This document shows, piece after piece, positions 25,920 to 35,704 of a DNA stretch of 64,000 bases. Each line of letters begins with the position of its first letter. The first letter of the stretch is position 1. Source of the DNA: CAWBAT01 sp046331665 (GTDB lineage Bacteria > Acidobacteriota > Terriglobia > Versatilivoradales > Versatilivoraceae); NCBI GenBank assembly GCA_046331665.1, contig JAXLQK010000032.1, forward strand, positions 7,477-71,476, written 5' to 3'. A program made the translations under genes and the position numbers. The notes beneath the pieces are model-generated. The model was given only the letters and a program-made list of their open reading frames with translations. It did not search any database and had not been told where the DNA came from.

Positions 25920-28900
25920 TCAGACGGAAAGCATATTGGGGCGGGTTTCCAGGATGTCATTGACTACCTTCTGAATTTCATTTATCTGAAAGGGCTTGGA
26001 GACGACAACGTCAACCCCTTTCTGCTGTACCTGGTCATTCTCGAGCGTGATCCCCCAGCCCGTCATCAAGATAACTTGAGTAGAGGGTTGGAGGGACTTG
26101 ATGGTTGACGCCACTTCCCAACCGCTCACCTCCGGCATCCCCAAATCAGTGATGACCAGGTCCGGCCCATAAGTGCGAAACATCTCGATGCCGTCCTTCC
26201 CACCGGATGCCGTGAAGACTTCATGGCCTTGGTCGAGGAAAAGTTCTGCCAACAAGTCGCGAATGGGTTCTTCGTCATCAATAATGAGAAATCGAGCTTT
26301 TTTCTTCTGGGGAAGAATTTTCTCCTCCACCGATTCCCGCACGGCATCGTGATTCACCGGAAGAAAGATGCGTACCGTGGTTCCCCGCCCGAGTTCACTG
26401 CTGATTTCAATTTCTCCCTTGTGACGATTGATAATCCCATAGGCGACGCTCATTCCCAGTCCGTTTCCCTTGACACCCTTGGTGGTGAAGAAGGGATCGA
26501 AGACTCTTCGTCTCGTTTCTTCATCCATGCCGCGGCCCCAATCGGTGACGGAGGCAAAAACCTGGTCATTGCGTGTCCCCACATGGATATGAATCTTTCC
26601 CCCGCCGGGCATCGCGTCGAGGGCATTGAAGAGTATGTTGGTGAAGACTTCAATCAGCTCCGAGCGTTCCCCCGCAATGGGCAGGATCGGTTCAAATTGA
26701 GTCGAGATATCATATTGAATACCGTTGACATGGGCCGTATCTTCCCAGCGTGTCCGGGTCATGGATAACGTATCCTCCAAGACCTGGACGAGGTCCACGT
26801 GCTTAAAGGCTTGGTCGGACTGCTTTCGGGTGAACTCCTGCAAGCGCTTAATCGTAAACGCCCCGTCCACAGCCGCTTTCTCGATAATGTCGAGCCCCCT
26901 CAAAACCGCCTGATCTTGAATCTGTCCCTTCATGAGTTGGGCCCTGCCAATGATGGCTCCCAGGATATTATTAAAATCGTGCGCCACCCCCGCGGACATT
27001 TCCCCCAGCGCCCGAAGTTTTTCGGACTTGATCAGCTGGTCTTGCGTGGCTTGAAGATCCGAATATGACTGCTCCAGTGCGGTGTAGAGACGGGCATTTT
27101 TCAACGCATTCCCCAGTCCGCTGGCCACGGTGCACAGCAAGTCGATTTGATCCCGGGAGAACCCTTCCTCTTTGGCACTCCCCAGGTTCAAAGTCCCAAG
27201 GCAAAGATCCTCAGAGAGAATCGGGATGGACACGGCCGACAGAATCCCCTGAGTCATCAAATAGGGGGAGGGATGGGAAATGATGTCGTTGAGACTCCGG
27301 GAATAATAGGGCTGTTTCGTTTCCACGGCAATTTTCATCACCGTTTCGCATCCAGGGATGTGCATCCCTTTGTAAAACCCCGCCGTAATGTTTTCCCCGT
27401 ACACGTTGACTAATTCAAACGAGTCCCCTCCCGCGTCATAGATGGCGATACTGCATTTTTCGAAGGAGACCACCCGATTCAACTGCATCGTGATTTTATG
27501 GAAAAGCTTGTCCACCTCAAGATTAAGCGCTGCTTCACGAGTAATCTCGTTCACGACGGCCAAGCGGATGGCGCGTTCTTCGGCTTCACGATAGAGCCGC
27601 GCATTGGAAATAGCTCCCGCAGCCTGGTCGGCAATCGTCGACAATAAATTGAGATCGTCCGCATCGTACGCCTTGCGCTCTTGAAAGTCTTGAAGCACGA
27701 TGACACCCATCGATTTTTCTCCCGACATGAGGGGGACCCCTAACCAGGATTGAGGGGTTACGACCGGCGGCTTCCCCGTGATCTCCAAAAAGCGCTCTTC
27801 GTAGTTTTCCAGAATCATTAACGGCTGGCAGGTTTGCAGGACGTGCCCGACCAGGCTGTCGTGCGGCAAAGTCCGAATGGCCGACTTCTTTTGACCCCGG
27901 GAGACCTCAAATTTTACTTCGATGCGATCGCGGTCCTCCTCCATGAGGGCAATAAGGAAGTCCTCGCTGGGGAGGACACGGGTCACCTGATGGAATATCA
28001 GTTCGAAGAGGCTGTTGATATGCAGCTCCGAACTAATGGCTTTCCCGACGCTGTTGATCGTCTGTAAGGCACTCGCCTTTCGTTTGGTTTCCGAGTAGAG
28101 ATCGGCATTGTTAATCCAGATCGCCAGATACTCATTCAGCGCCTCCAACACCTTGATGTCCTGGCTGTCAAAGGCTTGAGATTTCTCACTTTCGATCACA
28201 ACAACACCCATGGGTCTCGACGCCGCCTGGAAGGGAATACAGAGCTGGGATTGGCTGCCCCCCAGCAGCGCTTCGTCAAGTCGAGTCGCTTCGGGTTTGG
28301 CTGTACGATAAATGGTTTGCTTGCCGATCATCGCGCGACCAATCAGGCTGTTTTGGAGCTTGGCGCTTTCTTCGGGAAGATTCAGATCGAAGCAATCCCC
28401 AGCTTGAGCCCGCAATCGCGGCTGTCCAAATTCGTCAAGAGTGAAAATGCTGATATGTCGAAAATGGAATTGCTGCTGGAGCAACTTGGCGTATTCCTGA
28501 AAGACGCTCCCAATGTCCAGAATCGAGGATAAAATCCGACTGATTTCGTGAATCAACAATAGCTGGAGAGTCCGTTTGCGCTCGCTTTCAAAAACCCTCG
28601 CCTTTTCGAGCGCCGCGGAAATAGGCTGGGAGAGGCTGATCAGGAAGTGGAAGCGTTCCTCCGACAGCTCACGGATCTCCTGTCCCTCTCCAGCCAGGAG
28701 CACACACGTGGTTTTTCCATTTTCACGGAGAGGGATCAGCACCGCCGCCAAAGACTGCAGATGTCTCAAGAGCGCTGTTCCATCCGTAGACTCAGAGCTC
28801 GCGGCCTGGTCGAGTAGAACGGGATGCCCGTCACGGAGGACATTCATGCATTGGATAGAATGGAACTCAGGGAGATCCAACAACTGGACTCTCGTCTTGA

Positions 28901-29714
28901 AGGTGTCATCTCCTTCAACAAGGATTGGCGTGTGCAATTTCAGAAGGGTGGGATCAAACTTCAGACAGGCTACCTGACGGAATCCCAGATTTTCCTTGAT
29001 CAGCTTGATCAATGAGTTCAGGGTCTTCTGCCACTCCAATCCGGATTGAATCAAGTTGCCGAGATTCGAAAAAAGCAGGGTTCGTTCATTGTCCAGTGCC
29101 GTGAGTTTTTGGTTGCTCTGAGCCAGTTGATAACGCGACCGGTATTCGCGGAAGCGTAGTTTCTGCGCATAGTAAGAACCGGCGAGCGCAACCAGGATGG
29201 TCCCAATCACCAGGAAATGGTTGTTAACGAAAGCATTGAACGAGTAGGATTGCTGTTGAATCCACAATGGGAGAAAATAGGCGGCGTAGACCAAGGATAG
29301 GGCGAGTGCGGCCTCTGGAAAGGTAAACGGCATGATCAAGGTCACGCCTAAAATAAGTAAATTGAGCCCGGCGTAATAGGGGGCGGAACTTTCCCCCAAC
29401 AAGCTAAAGGAAATGGAAAGACAAAAGGCGACGAGTAGAGATCCAACCATTCCCCAAAGTCTGACAAATCTTCTCCCCAGCGCAGGATACACAAAGAAAA
29501 CAATCCCAACCAGAATCAAAGCGGTGGCAGCCCGGATGGAGAGATAGGCTGGCAGAAGTTCCCTTTTGACAATAAATAGATCCAATCCTCCCACCAGCAT
29601 CAAAAGGGCAACGCCAAAATAGCAGAAGACACGAAGCCGTTCGTCGAAAAGAACACGGGTATGTTCTCGAAAGGATTGTTGAATTTTTTCTTTTGGGAAC
29701 TCAGACTCGCTCAT
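25920..29714 (-). CDS. Hybrid histidine kinase with multiple GAF domains and C-terminal receiver
   Basis: The 1264-residue protein has about six membrane helices (26-190), three or four GAF domains (about 215-370, 385-540, 555-700, 720-880), HisKA with the phospho-acceptor H912 (AGVAHDFNNIL), HATPase with DWGRGMDEETRRR and KGNGLGMSVAYGI, and a receiver domain (about 1140-1260) with D1190 (LVITDLGMP). The receiver end KPFQINEIQKVV is complete. It is a stand-alone gene convergent with the helicase. GAF domains bind small ligands or tetrapyrroles, and no chromophore Cys motif is evident. The output partner is not in the window; phosphotransfer to another protein is inferred. Confidence 0.9.
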   Translation of the reverse strand: MSESEFPKEKIQQSFREHTRVLFDERLRVFCYFGVALLMLVGGLDLFIVKRELLPAYLSIRAATALILVGIVFFVYPALGRRFVRLWGMVGSLLVAFCLSISFSLLGESSAPYYAGLNLLILGVTLIMPFTFPEAALALSLVYAAYFLPLWIQQQSYSFNAFVNNHFLVIGTILVALAGSYYAQKLRFREYRSRYQLAQSNQKLTALDNERTLLFSNLGNLIQSGLEWQKTLNSLIKLIKENLGFRQVACLKFDPTLLKLHTPILVEGDDTFKTRVQLLDLPEFHSIQCMNVLRDGHPVLLDQAASSESTDGTALLRHLQSLAAVLIPLRENGKTTCVLLAGEGQEIRELSEERFHFLISLSQPISAALEKARVFESERKRTLQLLLIHEISRILSSILDIGSVFQEYAKLLQQQFHFRHISIFTLDEFGQPRLRAQAGDCFDLNLPEESAKLQNSLIGRAMIGKQTIYRTAKPEATRLDEALLGGSQSQLCIPFQAASRPMGVVVIESEKSQAFDSQDIKVLEALNEYLAIWINNADLYSETKRKASALQTINSVGKAISSELHINSLFELIFHQVTRVLPSEDFLIALMEEDRDRIEVKFEVSRGQKKSAIRTLPHDSLVGHVLQTCQPLMILENYEERFLEITGKPPVVTPQSWLGVPLMSGEKSMGVIVLQDFQERKAYDADDLNLLSTIADQAAGAISNARLYREAEERAIRLAVVNEITREAALNLEVDKLFHKITMQLNRVVSFEKCSIAIYDAGGDSFELVNVYGENITAGFYKGMHIPGCETVMKIAVETKQPYYSRSLNDIISHPSPYLMTQGILSAVSIPILSEDLCLGTLNLGSAKEEGFSRDQIDLLCTVASGLGNALKNARLYTALEQSYSDLQATQDQLIKSEKLRALGEMSAGVAHDFNNILGAIIGRAQLMKGQIQDQAVLRGLDIIEKAAVDGAFTIKRLQEFTRKQSDQAFKHVDLVQVLEDTLSMTRTRWEDTAHVNGIQYDISTQFEPILPIAGERSELIEVFTNILFNALDAMPGGGKIHIHVGTRNDQVFASVTDWGRGMDEETRRRVFDPFFTTKGVKGNGLGMSVAYGIINRHKGEIEISSELGRGTTVRIFLPVNHDAVRESVEEKILPQKKKARFLIIDDEEPIRDLLAELFLDQGHEVFTASGGKDGIEMFRTYGPDLVITDLGMPEVSGWEVASTIKSLQPSTQVILMTGWGITLENDQVQQKGVDVVVSKPFQINEIQKVVNDILETRPNMLSV

Positions 29715-30147
29715 GAAGCCCCTGATATTGCGCGCAAGTTAGCACAATCGAGACCCCTAAACAAATATCATTCTGTAGTCTAGAAATTCGCTGGTGGAAG
29801 CTCGGGGCGATTCCATCCTGAAAGCCCGATGGCTCCAGGCTCCCAGTTTATTGTCTTGCCTCTTGTACCTGTCTTAGTGATCGGCAGTCCCGCAGGGCGA
29901 GATTAGCCGCGAGGCACCGCGACGCAGCCGAAACTTGGTCCTACTTTTCAGTTGTGCTGGCCGTCCGCTGTGCCCTTTTTCTGAGGGGAATGGTTTTCGC
30001 AGAAACCAGGAAAAGTCTTTGCGGCATGAAACCCAATTTTCTTGGTCCGTGCCGTGATCTTACGACAATGAGACGGACTTGGGGAAAGTCTCGATGGATA
30101 GCTGACCTGTTGCGGGAATGAACTGAGGCCGCAGGAAGGGAATCAGA
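29715..30147. other. Intergenic stretch with no identified feature
   Basis: 433 bases between the hybrid kinase start and the phosphoesterase stop, both minus-strand. It probably holds the kinase promoter. No ORF of coding character, RNA gene or T-run hairpin is seen. Confidence 0.4.
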
Positions 30148-31083
30148 TCAGGCCTCGACCGCTTTCCATCCAAAGGGGTGGTAATTCCAGGAAATTTCAT
30201 CTCCCTCGATCGTATAGATGGCATAGCCTTCAGGATGACCCAATCGCGGTCCCTTCCACCAGTTTCCACAAACGGCTCCAGAGGTAACAATTTGCTCCTT
30301 CTTGTACCCGTGGCTTTCCACAATGTGAACGTGGCCTTGGAGAATGAGTCGAATGTTAAAATCAGCGGTGAAATCCAGGACCTCTTTGGAATTCTTGATG
30401 ACAGTCGATGCCGGCACAGGCTCGGTAGAACCCGTCTGCAGTGTCGGGAGAATGGTGAAAAAGGGGATATGGGTCACCAAGACGACGGGACGCATTTTCC
30501 CCACTGCCTGCAGATCCGTTTTCAGCCACTCCAATTGCGCCTCATCGATTCCCCCCTGATAATTCAAGTGGGGATCAATTTGAATCGAATCTAAAAGGAT
30601 AAAATGCCAGTCCTGATAGTCAAACGAGCGGTAGGTTTTTCCTTTACCCACGCGATTGGCAAACATTTTCTTGCCATATTCGGGATGACTGCTACTGACT
30701 TGTGCGACAGGATCCACGCCAAAGACGTCATGATTTCCCAGAACCGAATGAACCGGGAAATTCACCCTCTTCACGATTCCTTGATACAATTCATAGAGAT
30801 GGTCGGCTCTGGAATAATTTTGAGCATAGGCATCCATCACCAAATCACCCCCGGCGATGGCAAAGGCAGGATTCGGGTCGAGCTGGTTCATGCTCTGAAC
30901 GGCCTGCTCAAAACCCTGGGCAGCCCTCAATTCCGGTTGTACATGAATGTCCGTAAAATGGATGAAGCTCCAGCGATTTCGACCCCCAAGGGGGCCGGCC
31001 ATTTCCGGGAGCAGTTTCACCGCGCTTCCCGATAAGGCCATGGGAAGGAAGATTCCGTGTTTGAGGAAGTTTCGTCGTCTCAT
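30148..31083 (-). CDS. Tat-exported calcineurin-like metallophosphoesterase
   Basis: The N-terminus MRRRNFLKHGIFLPMALSG is a twin-arginine signal (RRxFLK). The metal-binding motifs of the calcineurin-like fold follow in order: FTDIHVQPE, GGDLVMD, LGNHDVFG, VTHIPFF and LQGHVHIVE. The family hydrolyses phosphomonoesters, phosphodiesters or nucleotides with a dinuclear metal centre; the substrate cannot be told. Location is periplasmic after folding in the cytosol. AAGGAG lies eight bases before the ATG. It follows the Hsp70-like gene by 24 bases on the same strand, so the pair is likely one operon. Confidence 0.9.
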   Translation of the reverse strand: MRRRNFLKHGIFLPMALSGSAVKLLPEMAGPLGGRNRWSFIHFTDIHVQPELRAAQGFEQAVQSMNQLDPNPAFAIAGGDLVMDAYAQNYSRADHLYELYQGIVKRVNFPVHSVLGNHDVFGVDPVAQVSSSHPEYGKKMFANRVGKGKTYRSFDYQDWHFILLDSIQIDPHLNYQGGIDEAQLEWLKTDLQAVGKMRPVVLVTHIPFFTILPTLQTGSTEPVPASTVIKNSKEVLDFTADFNIRLILQGHVHIVESHGYKKEQIVTSGAVCGNWWKGPRLGHPEGYAIYTIEGDEISWNYHPFGWKAVEA

Positions 31084-31107
31084 TCGACAGACTCCTTCGT
31101 TCTCATT

Positions 31108-32664
31108 TCATCGCTTCCGCGAACTCGCAGAACCGGAAGCTCTCACTCGCAGGGACTTGGAAATTCCTGTCGTCTTGTCTGCAATCTCCACTTCCACAAT
31201 TCCCCGGGAATCGCATTTGTAGACTTCCTCCACGCAATGGGATTCCCCTTCCGTCCAACCTCGAACATCTTGGCCAGTCAACCCGGTGTGGCCGGCCAAT
31301 TCAGGATCGAAGGGAAATAACGTCTCGTCCCAGCAAATGATCGTCCCCATCGGTTGTCCGTTGGCTCCGAGCTGTCCACACTCCAAGAATCGGAAGTGCC
31401 CAATATTGTGCGATGGGTGATAGGCTCTATGGACAATTAGGGGATCTTCTCCCGTTCCTGGAAGAGGAGTTGACTTGCCGAAAATCGGGTCAAAAACCAT
31501 CTCCCTGCCAAAATTGGTTTCCCGCCAAACACCAAAATGCCGGCTAAAGCAGTCCCGCAATTTGTAGCCGCTTTGCTGGTCCGCGGCAATGGCGAGTCCT
31601 ATCGCTGTGGCAGCGCTGGGATAAGGGGATCGACGAACCCGCTTGCCGAATCGCTCTCGCAAAGTGCGGGCCAGCAAAGGGAGCTCACAGGATCCCCCGA
31701 CCAGATAAATGCAAGCGAGCGCATGCATCGCTTCATCCTCAGGCAGACAGGAACGCATGACTTGTTCGGTGGATTCGATGCTCTGCTGAACCAGGGGAAG
31801 ACAACGTTCATAAAACGCCTGGACATTCACCATCACTTCACCGGACATCCCGCTCATTTGTCCGAGATCGATGGTAATTTTGCGCGTATTTGGATTGATG
31901 CTCTCCTTGGCTTCCCGGCAAAGATTGAGGAGGCGGGAATGAGAAATCTCCCGCGTCCGACCTGCCGCGAGCGATGGGTGCGCCAAAGTGAGGGAAGCAA
32001 GGACTTCATCCAGATCATCTCCACCAAGACGCGAAATCCCTTCACTGGCCATGACTTCATGATCTTGCTGGGTCATGCGAATGACGGAAACATCAAAGGT
32101 CCCCCCGCCCAGATCATAGACCACTACAAATTCCCGTCGCTTCGACATGTCAGTCTGCCGGAAGCGATGCGCATACTCAATGCCAGCCGCTGTCGGCTCA
32201 TTGAGCAAGCCAAGAACTTCAAATCCGGAAGAGCGAAAGGCTTCCAAGGTGAGAAATCGTTGATTGCTATTGGCATTGGCAGGCACCCCCACCATGACTT
32301 CTAACTTTTCTCGAGGGGAGATGTCCAGGTTGCTTTTCTTGAATAGATCCTCTTTCAAGGCACTCAGGAATCGTTGCAGCCACTCGATCAGAGGTAATTC
32401 CAGGCCCCCAATGGCGACCGGGGAATGGGGCTCCCTCTCTCCGAAGAGCCGCTTCAAGGAACGAAAAATCTCCCAATTTTTTTCATATTGAACCTGCAGT
32501 GCATCCATTCCAAAGACGACATGATCTTTCTGGACCGCAATCAGCGATGGATACCAGTCGAACACTTCGCCATCATCCGTATGGAAGCTGAGGATGGGAT
32601 AGTTCCCTTTGACAGCGGCCGCGATGCGAGTTCTTGTTGTGCCTAAATCAATTCCAAATCGCAT
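31108..32664 (-). CDS. Hsp70-family protein with reduced substrate-binding part
   Basis: The N-terminal 370 residues are an actin-like ATPase: GIDLGTTRTRIAA (phosphate 1), VYDLGGGTFDVSVI (phosphate 2), a GLLNEPTAAGIEYA connect segment and a YLVGGSCELPLLARTL adenosine region. At 518 residues it lacks about 100 residues compared with DnaK, and the C-terminal part (about 390-518) does not read like a canonical substrate-binding domain and lid. It is more like the bacterial Hsp70-like regulators found beside stress or envelope genes. No dnaJ or grpE is adjacent. It belongs to a minus-strand set with the BadF-like kinase (72-base gap) and the phosphoesterase. The client is unknown. Confidence 0.85.
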   Translation of the reverse strand: MRFGIDLGTTRTRIAAAVKGNYPILSFHTDDGEVFDWYPSLIAVQKDHVVFGMDALQVQYEKNWEIFRSLKRLFGEREPHSPVAIGGLELPLIEWLQRFLSALKEDLFKKSNLDISPREKLEVMVGVPANANSNQRFLTLEAFRSSGFEVLGLLNEPTAAGIEYAHRFRQTDMSKRREFVVVYDLGGGTFDVSVIRMTQQDHEVMASEGISRLGGDDLDEVLASLTLAHPSLAAGRTREISHSRLLNLCREAKESINPNTRKITIDLGQMSGMSGEVMVNVQAFYERCLPLVQQSIESTEQVMRSCLPEDEAMHALACIYLVGGSCELPLLARTLRERFGKRVRRSPYPSAATAIGLAIAADQQSGYKLRDCFSRHFGVWRETNFGREMVFDPIFGKSTPLPGTGEDPLIVHRAYHPSHNIGHFRFLECGQLGANGQPMGTIICWDETLFPFDPELAGHTGLTGQDVRGWTEGESHCVEEVYKCDSRGIVEVEIADKTTGISKSLRVRASGSASSRKR

Positions 32665-32735
32665 ACCTGGAAGTTAGAGTAACCTGGCGGAGAATTCAAG
32701 TCATTTGAATCAACCTGACAACAGTGAATGACGAC

Positions 32736-33743
32736 CTATCCTTCCAAAGGGTCGGGATGGTCCCGGATGCTCTCTTCGAGACCACCCAAAAGTCCTTCAG
32801 AGATTACAATCCCCGCCGTCCGTAGTGCCATGAGATATGCCCCGAAATGCGGAAGAAAGCGTGGGATCATCGGCATCGCCGAAGGAAAGTGGGCAAGCAC
32901 TTCTTCCCTGAATGGAGTCAGCCACAACTCTCCAGTTCGGGTAACACCTCCCGTCGCCGCAAATGGAAAGGCTTCTTGGTTTAAGTCGAGTTTCCGCGCA
33001 ACCGCACATACCATTTTGCCAGCCTCTTGTCCTGCAGTCCTCATGATTTCCCCGGCGATCGGGTCACCCGATCGAGCGCATTGTGCGACCCAGGGAGCGA
33101 TCGCCGCAATCTGAATCCTGGGATTCGGATCAAGATAGATTCTGGACTTGATGCCGGCTGGATCTTCGATGGAAAGCGCCGTAAGGATATCGCGGGTCAA
33201 TGTTGTCGGAGAGCCCATGCCATCATGCGCTCGGGCCACAGCTGCCAGGGCCCGCCTACCAATCTCAAACGCGCTTCCCGAATCACCGATGAGGTATCCC
33301 CACCCACCCGCTCGAATTGTCGCCCCCTTCGAATTGCGGCCAAATGCCAGGGAACCCGTACCGGCAATGGCGATGACCCCCACGCATGAGGGTATAGCGC
33401 CAGCCAGGGCAACCTGAGCATCATGATCGACTGCCCTGATCTTGGCTCTCACAATTCCCTTCAGGATCTGAGTCATTTCCCGGGCGCCGGCATCTCCCAT
33501 CGAAGCGATGCCAGAGGACCCCAGAAAAATGGCTTCCAGCGAAGTGTTGCCTGGCAATTCTGCCTTCTTGAGTGCAGCGAGTACGGCTTCGCGCAGGGAG
33601 TGCTTCGAGTCCTGGCGGCTCTTAAGGTCCCTGAGGTGGGTGACCGGGCCGCCGCTACCCGTCGACAAGACTGTTCCTCTCTCGTCACCAAGTGCGCATT
33701 TCGAGCTGGTTTGACCCGCATCAATACCCAAGAAGAGTCGCAT
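32736..33743 (-). CDS. BadF/BadG/BcrA/BcrD-type ATPase, N-acetylglucosamine kinase-like
   Basis: The ASKHA-fold kinase motifs are visible: LFLGIDAGQTSSKCAL (phosphate 1), DHDAQVALAG, IAIAGTGSLAFG (phosphate 2) and GWGYLIGDSGSAFEIG, which is typical of the N-acetylglucosamine kinase-like branch rather than the benzoyl-CoA reductase activators. It most likely phosphorylates an amino sugar from peptidoglycan or glycan turnover. The start at 33743 is preferred over an ATG three codons earlier, since AGGGA is 10 bases upstream of it. It is first in the minus-strand set with the Hsp70-like protein and divergent from the DUF4091 gene. Confidence 0.85.
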   Translation of the reverse strand: MRLFLGIDAGQTSSKCALGDERGTVLSTGSGGPVTHLRDLKSRQDSKHSLREAVLAALKKAELPGNTSLEAIFLGSSGIASMGDAGAREMTQILKGIVRAKIRAVDHDAQVALAGAIPSCVGVIAIAGTGSLAFGRNSKGATIRAGGWGYLIGDSGSAFEIGRRALAAVARAHDGMGSPTTLTRDILTALSIEDPAGIKSRIYLDPNPRIQIAAIAPWVAQCARSGDPIAGEIMRTAGQEAGKMVCAVARKLDLNQEAFPFAATGGVTRTGELWLTPFREEVLAHFPSAMPMIPRFLPHFGAYLMALRTAGIVISEGLLGGLEESIRDHPDPLEG

Positions 33744-33779
33744 TAATTCCATTCCCTAGGCATATGGATCCGCTGCACC

Positions 33780-35630
33780 ATGGTAAGATGTCATTGGTTG
33801 GTCTCGTCTTGCAAATATGATTTTCAATCGTCGTGCGACATGATGCTGATCAAAGCCTGCTATCGGAACGCACTTTGGCTCATTCCACTTCTCAGTGCCA
33901 GCGGTGCTATTTGGTTCTCGGCCCGGAGCTCCTCATCACCCACCGAGGATTTTAAGGTCTGGACTGAAAATCCGATGGTCAAGGTTCAGCCAGACACTCC
34001 CTCCGGCTCAAGCCAGTCCATTGAATTGTCTGCTGCCCGGAATGAGACTGAGCCCTTTCAGGTCATCATTTCTTCCGCCTCCAGGAAGCTTGAAGACGTC
34101 ACCGTGTCGGTGTCTGATTTGCAGGATTCGCTTGGCCACAAGATTTCATCCTCTAAGGTGGTGTTTTTTCGGCAGGAGTATGTCTATGTCAGAAACCCAA
34201 GTCCGTACTCTCCCTATCCTCCCGGTTGGTGGCCCGATGCGTTGATCCCGTTTGTGAATCCCTCTGACGGGAAATCGATTCCTAACATGCAGCTGGTTCA
34301 AGAGGGAACCGGGGAACAGAAAAAATATCGGCTCTCGGGTGGCCGGTTTTCAGGAAGCCCCTTTCCCGTGTGGCCAAATCGGAACCAACCGGTCTGGGGG
34401 GATATACACATCCCAAAAGATGCGGTTGCGGGAGACTATAGCGGAACCCTGACGATCACCTGCTGGGCCTGCTCCCCGCAATCCATCCCTTTGAAATTGA
34501 CGGTGTGGGATTTTGAAATACCGACGGCTCCATCGCTCGCATCCTACCTTGGAAATTTAGAGGGGGTTGCCTCTGCGCATCACATCCCCGCAGGATCCAC
34601 AGAGGCGTTAGCCCTGGAGGAACGGTACGCAACAGCCCTTGAAGCTCACCGGCTCGCCGCCCCCATCCCGGCAGCTTACCTGCCCTCAATCCGCGAAGAC
34701 GGAAGCCTCGACTGGAAGAAATCCCATCCCAAACTCGAACAGTACATGGAGACCCATCGAACTGGGCCGTTTCGCATCCCCGACTTTCCCCGTTCGACGC
34801 ATCTGCCAAAATTTCAGAAACTCTTTTCCCGCTATCTGCAAAGCTACTATGAGTACCTGAAAGCCAACCATTGGGAAGACGGTGTTTTCTTTTATCCTGT
34901 GGATGAGCCCAACTCGCGCGAAACTTACGACCAGGTTCGCTTCTATGGAAAGTTACTCCACGAGGCGGAGCCTCATATCCGCCTTCTCTGTACCGAACAA
35001 ACTTACCCCCAGGACAGTTCCTGGGGTGACCTGCGCGGCGCTGTGGACATCTGGTGTCCGCTGTTCTCCTTCTTTGACCCTAATAGTGCCGCCATCGCCC
35101 TTGAGCATGGGGATCAGCTGTGGACCTATACGGCCCTTTGCCAGAAGGCGCCGTCTTTTCATCCTGGATTTCAGAGAGTCGGTGGACAATCTACCTTCTT
35201 TTGGGAAATTGATTTTCCTTCCCTCAATTTCCGCCTTCCCTTCTGGGTGATGTGGGAAAATCAGATCCAGGGGTTGCTCTACTGGTCAACGGTTCATTGG
35301 CGAAACCCGGACCGGGATGTCTGGACCGATCCAGCCTTTCGCAACCGCTTCAACGGAGAGGGGTATTTCTTATACCCGGGAACTGAAGTGGGAATGGCCG
35401 GGCCGGTGACTTCCATCCGGTTGAAAATGCTGCGCGAGGGGATGGAAGATCTGGAGTATCTAAAACTCCTGGACAAGTTGGGAAACCACGAATTCGGGGT
35501 GGCCCAGGCGATGAAGGTTGCCAGCTCGTGGTGGAAGTGGAATGACCAGCCAGCGCAACTTTATCAAACGCGCGCCATCCTGGCGGAGAAAATCCTGGAA
35601 GAAAGCCACAAATCCAAGGCGAGGAACTGA
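33780..35630 (+). CDS. DUF4091 domain-containing secreted protein (glycoside-hydrolase-like)
   Basis: The up to 616-residue protein has a hydrophobic signal (ALWLIPLLSASGAIWFSA, about 30-48) and an N-terminal beta-sandwich (SQSIELSAARNETEPFQVII, about 80-230), then a TIM-barrel-like part with DGVFFYPVDEPNSRETYDQV. The C-terminal DUF4091 region ends LREGMEDLEYLKLLDKLG. This architecture is seen in predicted glycoside hydrolases of Acidobacteriota, Bacteroidota and Planctomycetota; the acidic pair in PVDEP is a good catalytic candidate, but the substrate is unknown. Starts at 33780, 33840 and 33843 are all possible and none has a clear Shine-Dalgarno sequence; 33840 would leave the signal near the N-terminus. 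Confidence 0.82.
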   Translation: MVRCHWLVSSCKYDFQSSCDMMLIKACYRNALWLIPLLSASGAIWFSARSSSSPTEDFKVWTENPMVKVQPDTPSGSSQSIELSAARNETEPFQVIISSASRKLEDVTVSVSDLQDSLGHKISSSKVVFFRQEYVYVRNPSPYSPYPPGWWPDALIPFVNPSDGKSIPNMQLVQEGTGEQKKYRLSGGRFSGSPFPVWPNRNQPVWGDIHIPKDAVAGDYSGTLTITCWACSPQSIPLKLTVWDFEIPTAPSLASYLGNLEGVASAHHIPAGSTEALALEERYATALEAHRLAAPIPAAYLPSIREDGSLDWKKSHPKLEQYMETHRTGPFRIPDFPRSTHLPKFQKLFSRYLQSYYEYLKANHWEDGVFFYPVDEPNSRETYDQVRFYGKLLHEAEPHIRLLCTEQTYPQDSSWGDLRGAVDIWCPLFSFFDPNSAAIALEHGDQLWTYTALCQKAPSFHPGFQRVGGQSTFFWEIDFPSLNFRLPFWVMWENQIQGLLYWSTVHWRNPDRDVWTDPAFRNRFNGEGYFLYPGTEVGMAGPVTSIRLKMLREGMEDLEYLKLLDKLGNHEFGVAQAMKVASSWWKWNDQPAQLYQTRAILAEKILEESHKSKARN

Positions 35631-35704
35631 TCTTTATTGGATCGCTGGAGTGTTCTGATTCATTGGCGGAGAAGCCAATACGGCTCCCCAGCTGCTGCAA
35701 AGGG

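Noticed and set aside
25920..29714. Bacteriophytochrome call for the hybrid kinase
   Set aside because: Despite the GAF domains, I see no chromophore-binding Cys motif and no PHY-type tongue, so a light sensor is not supported.
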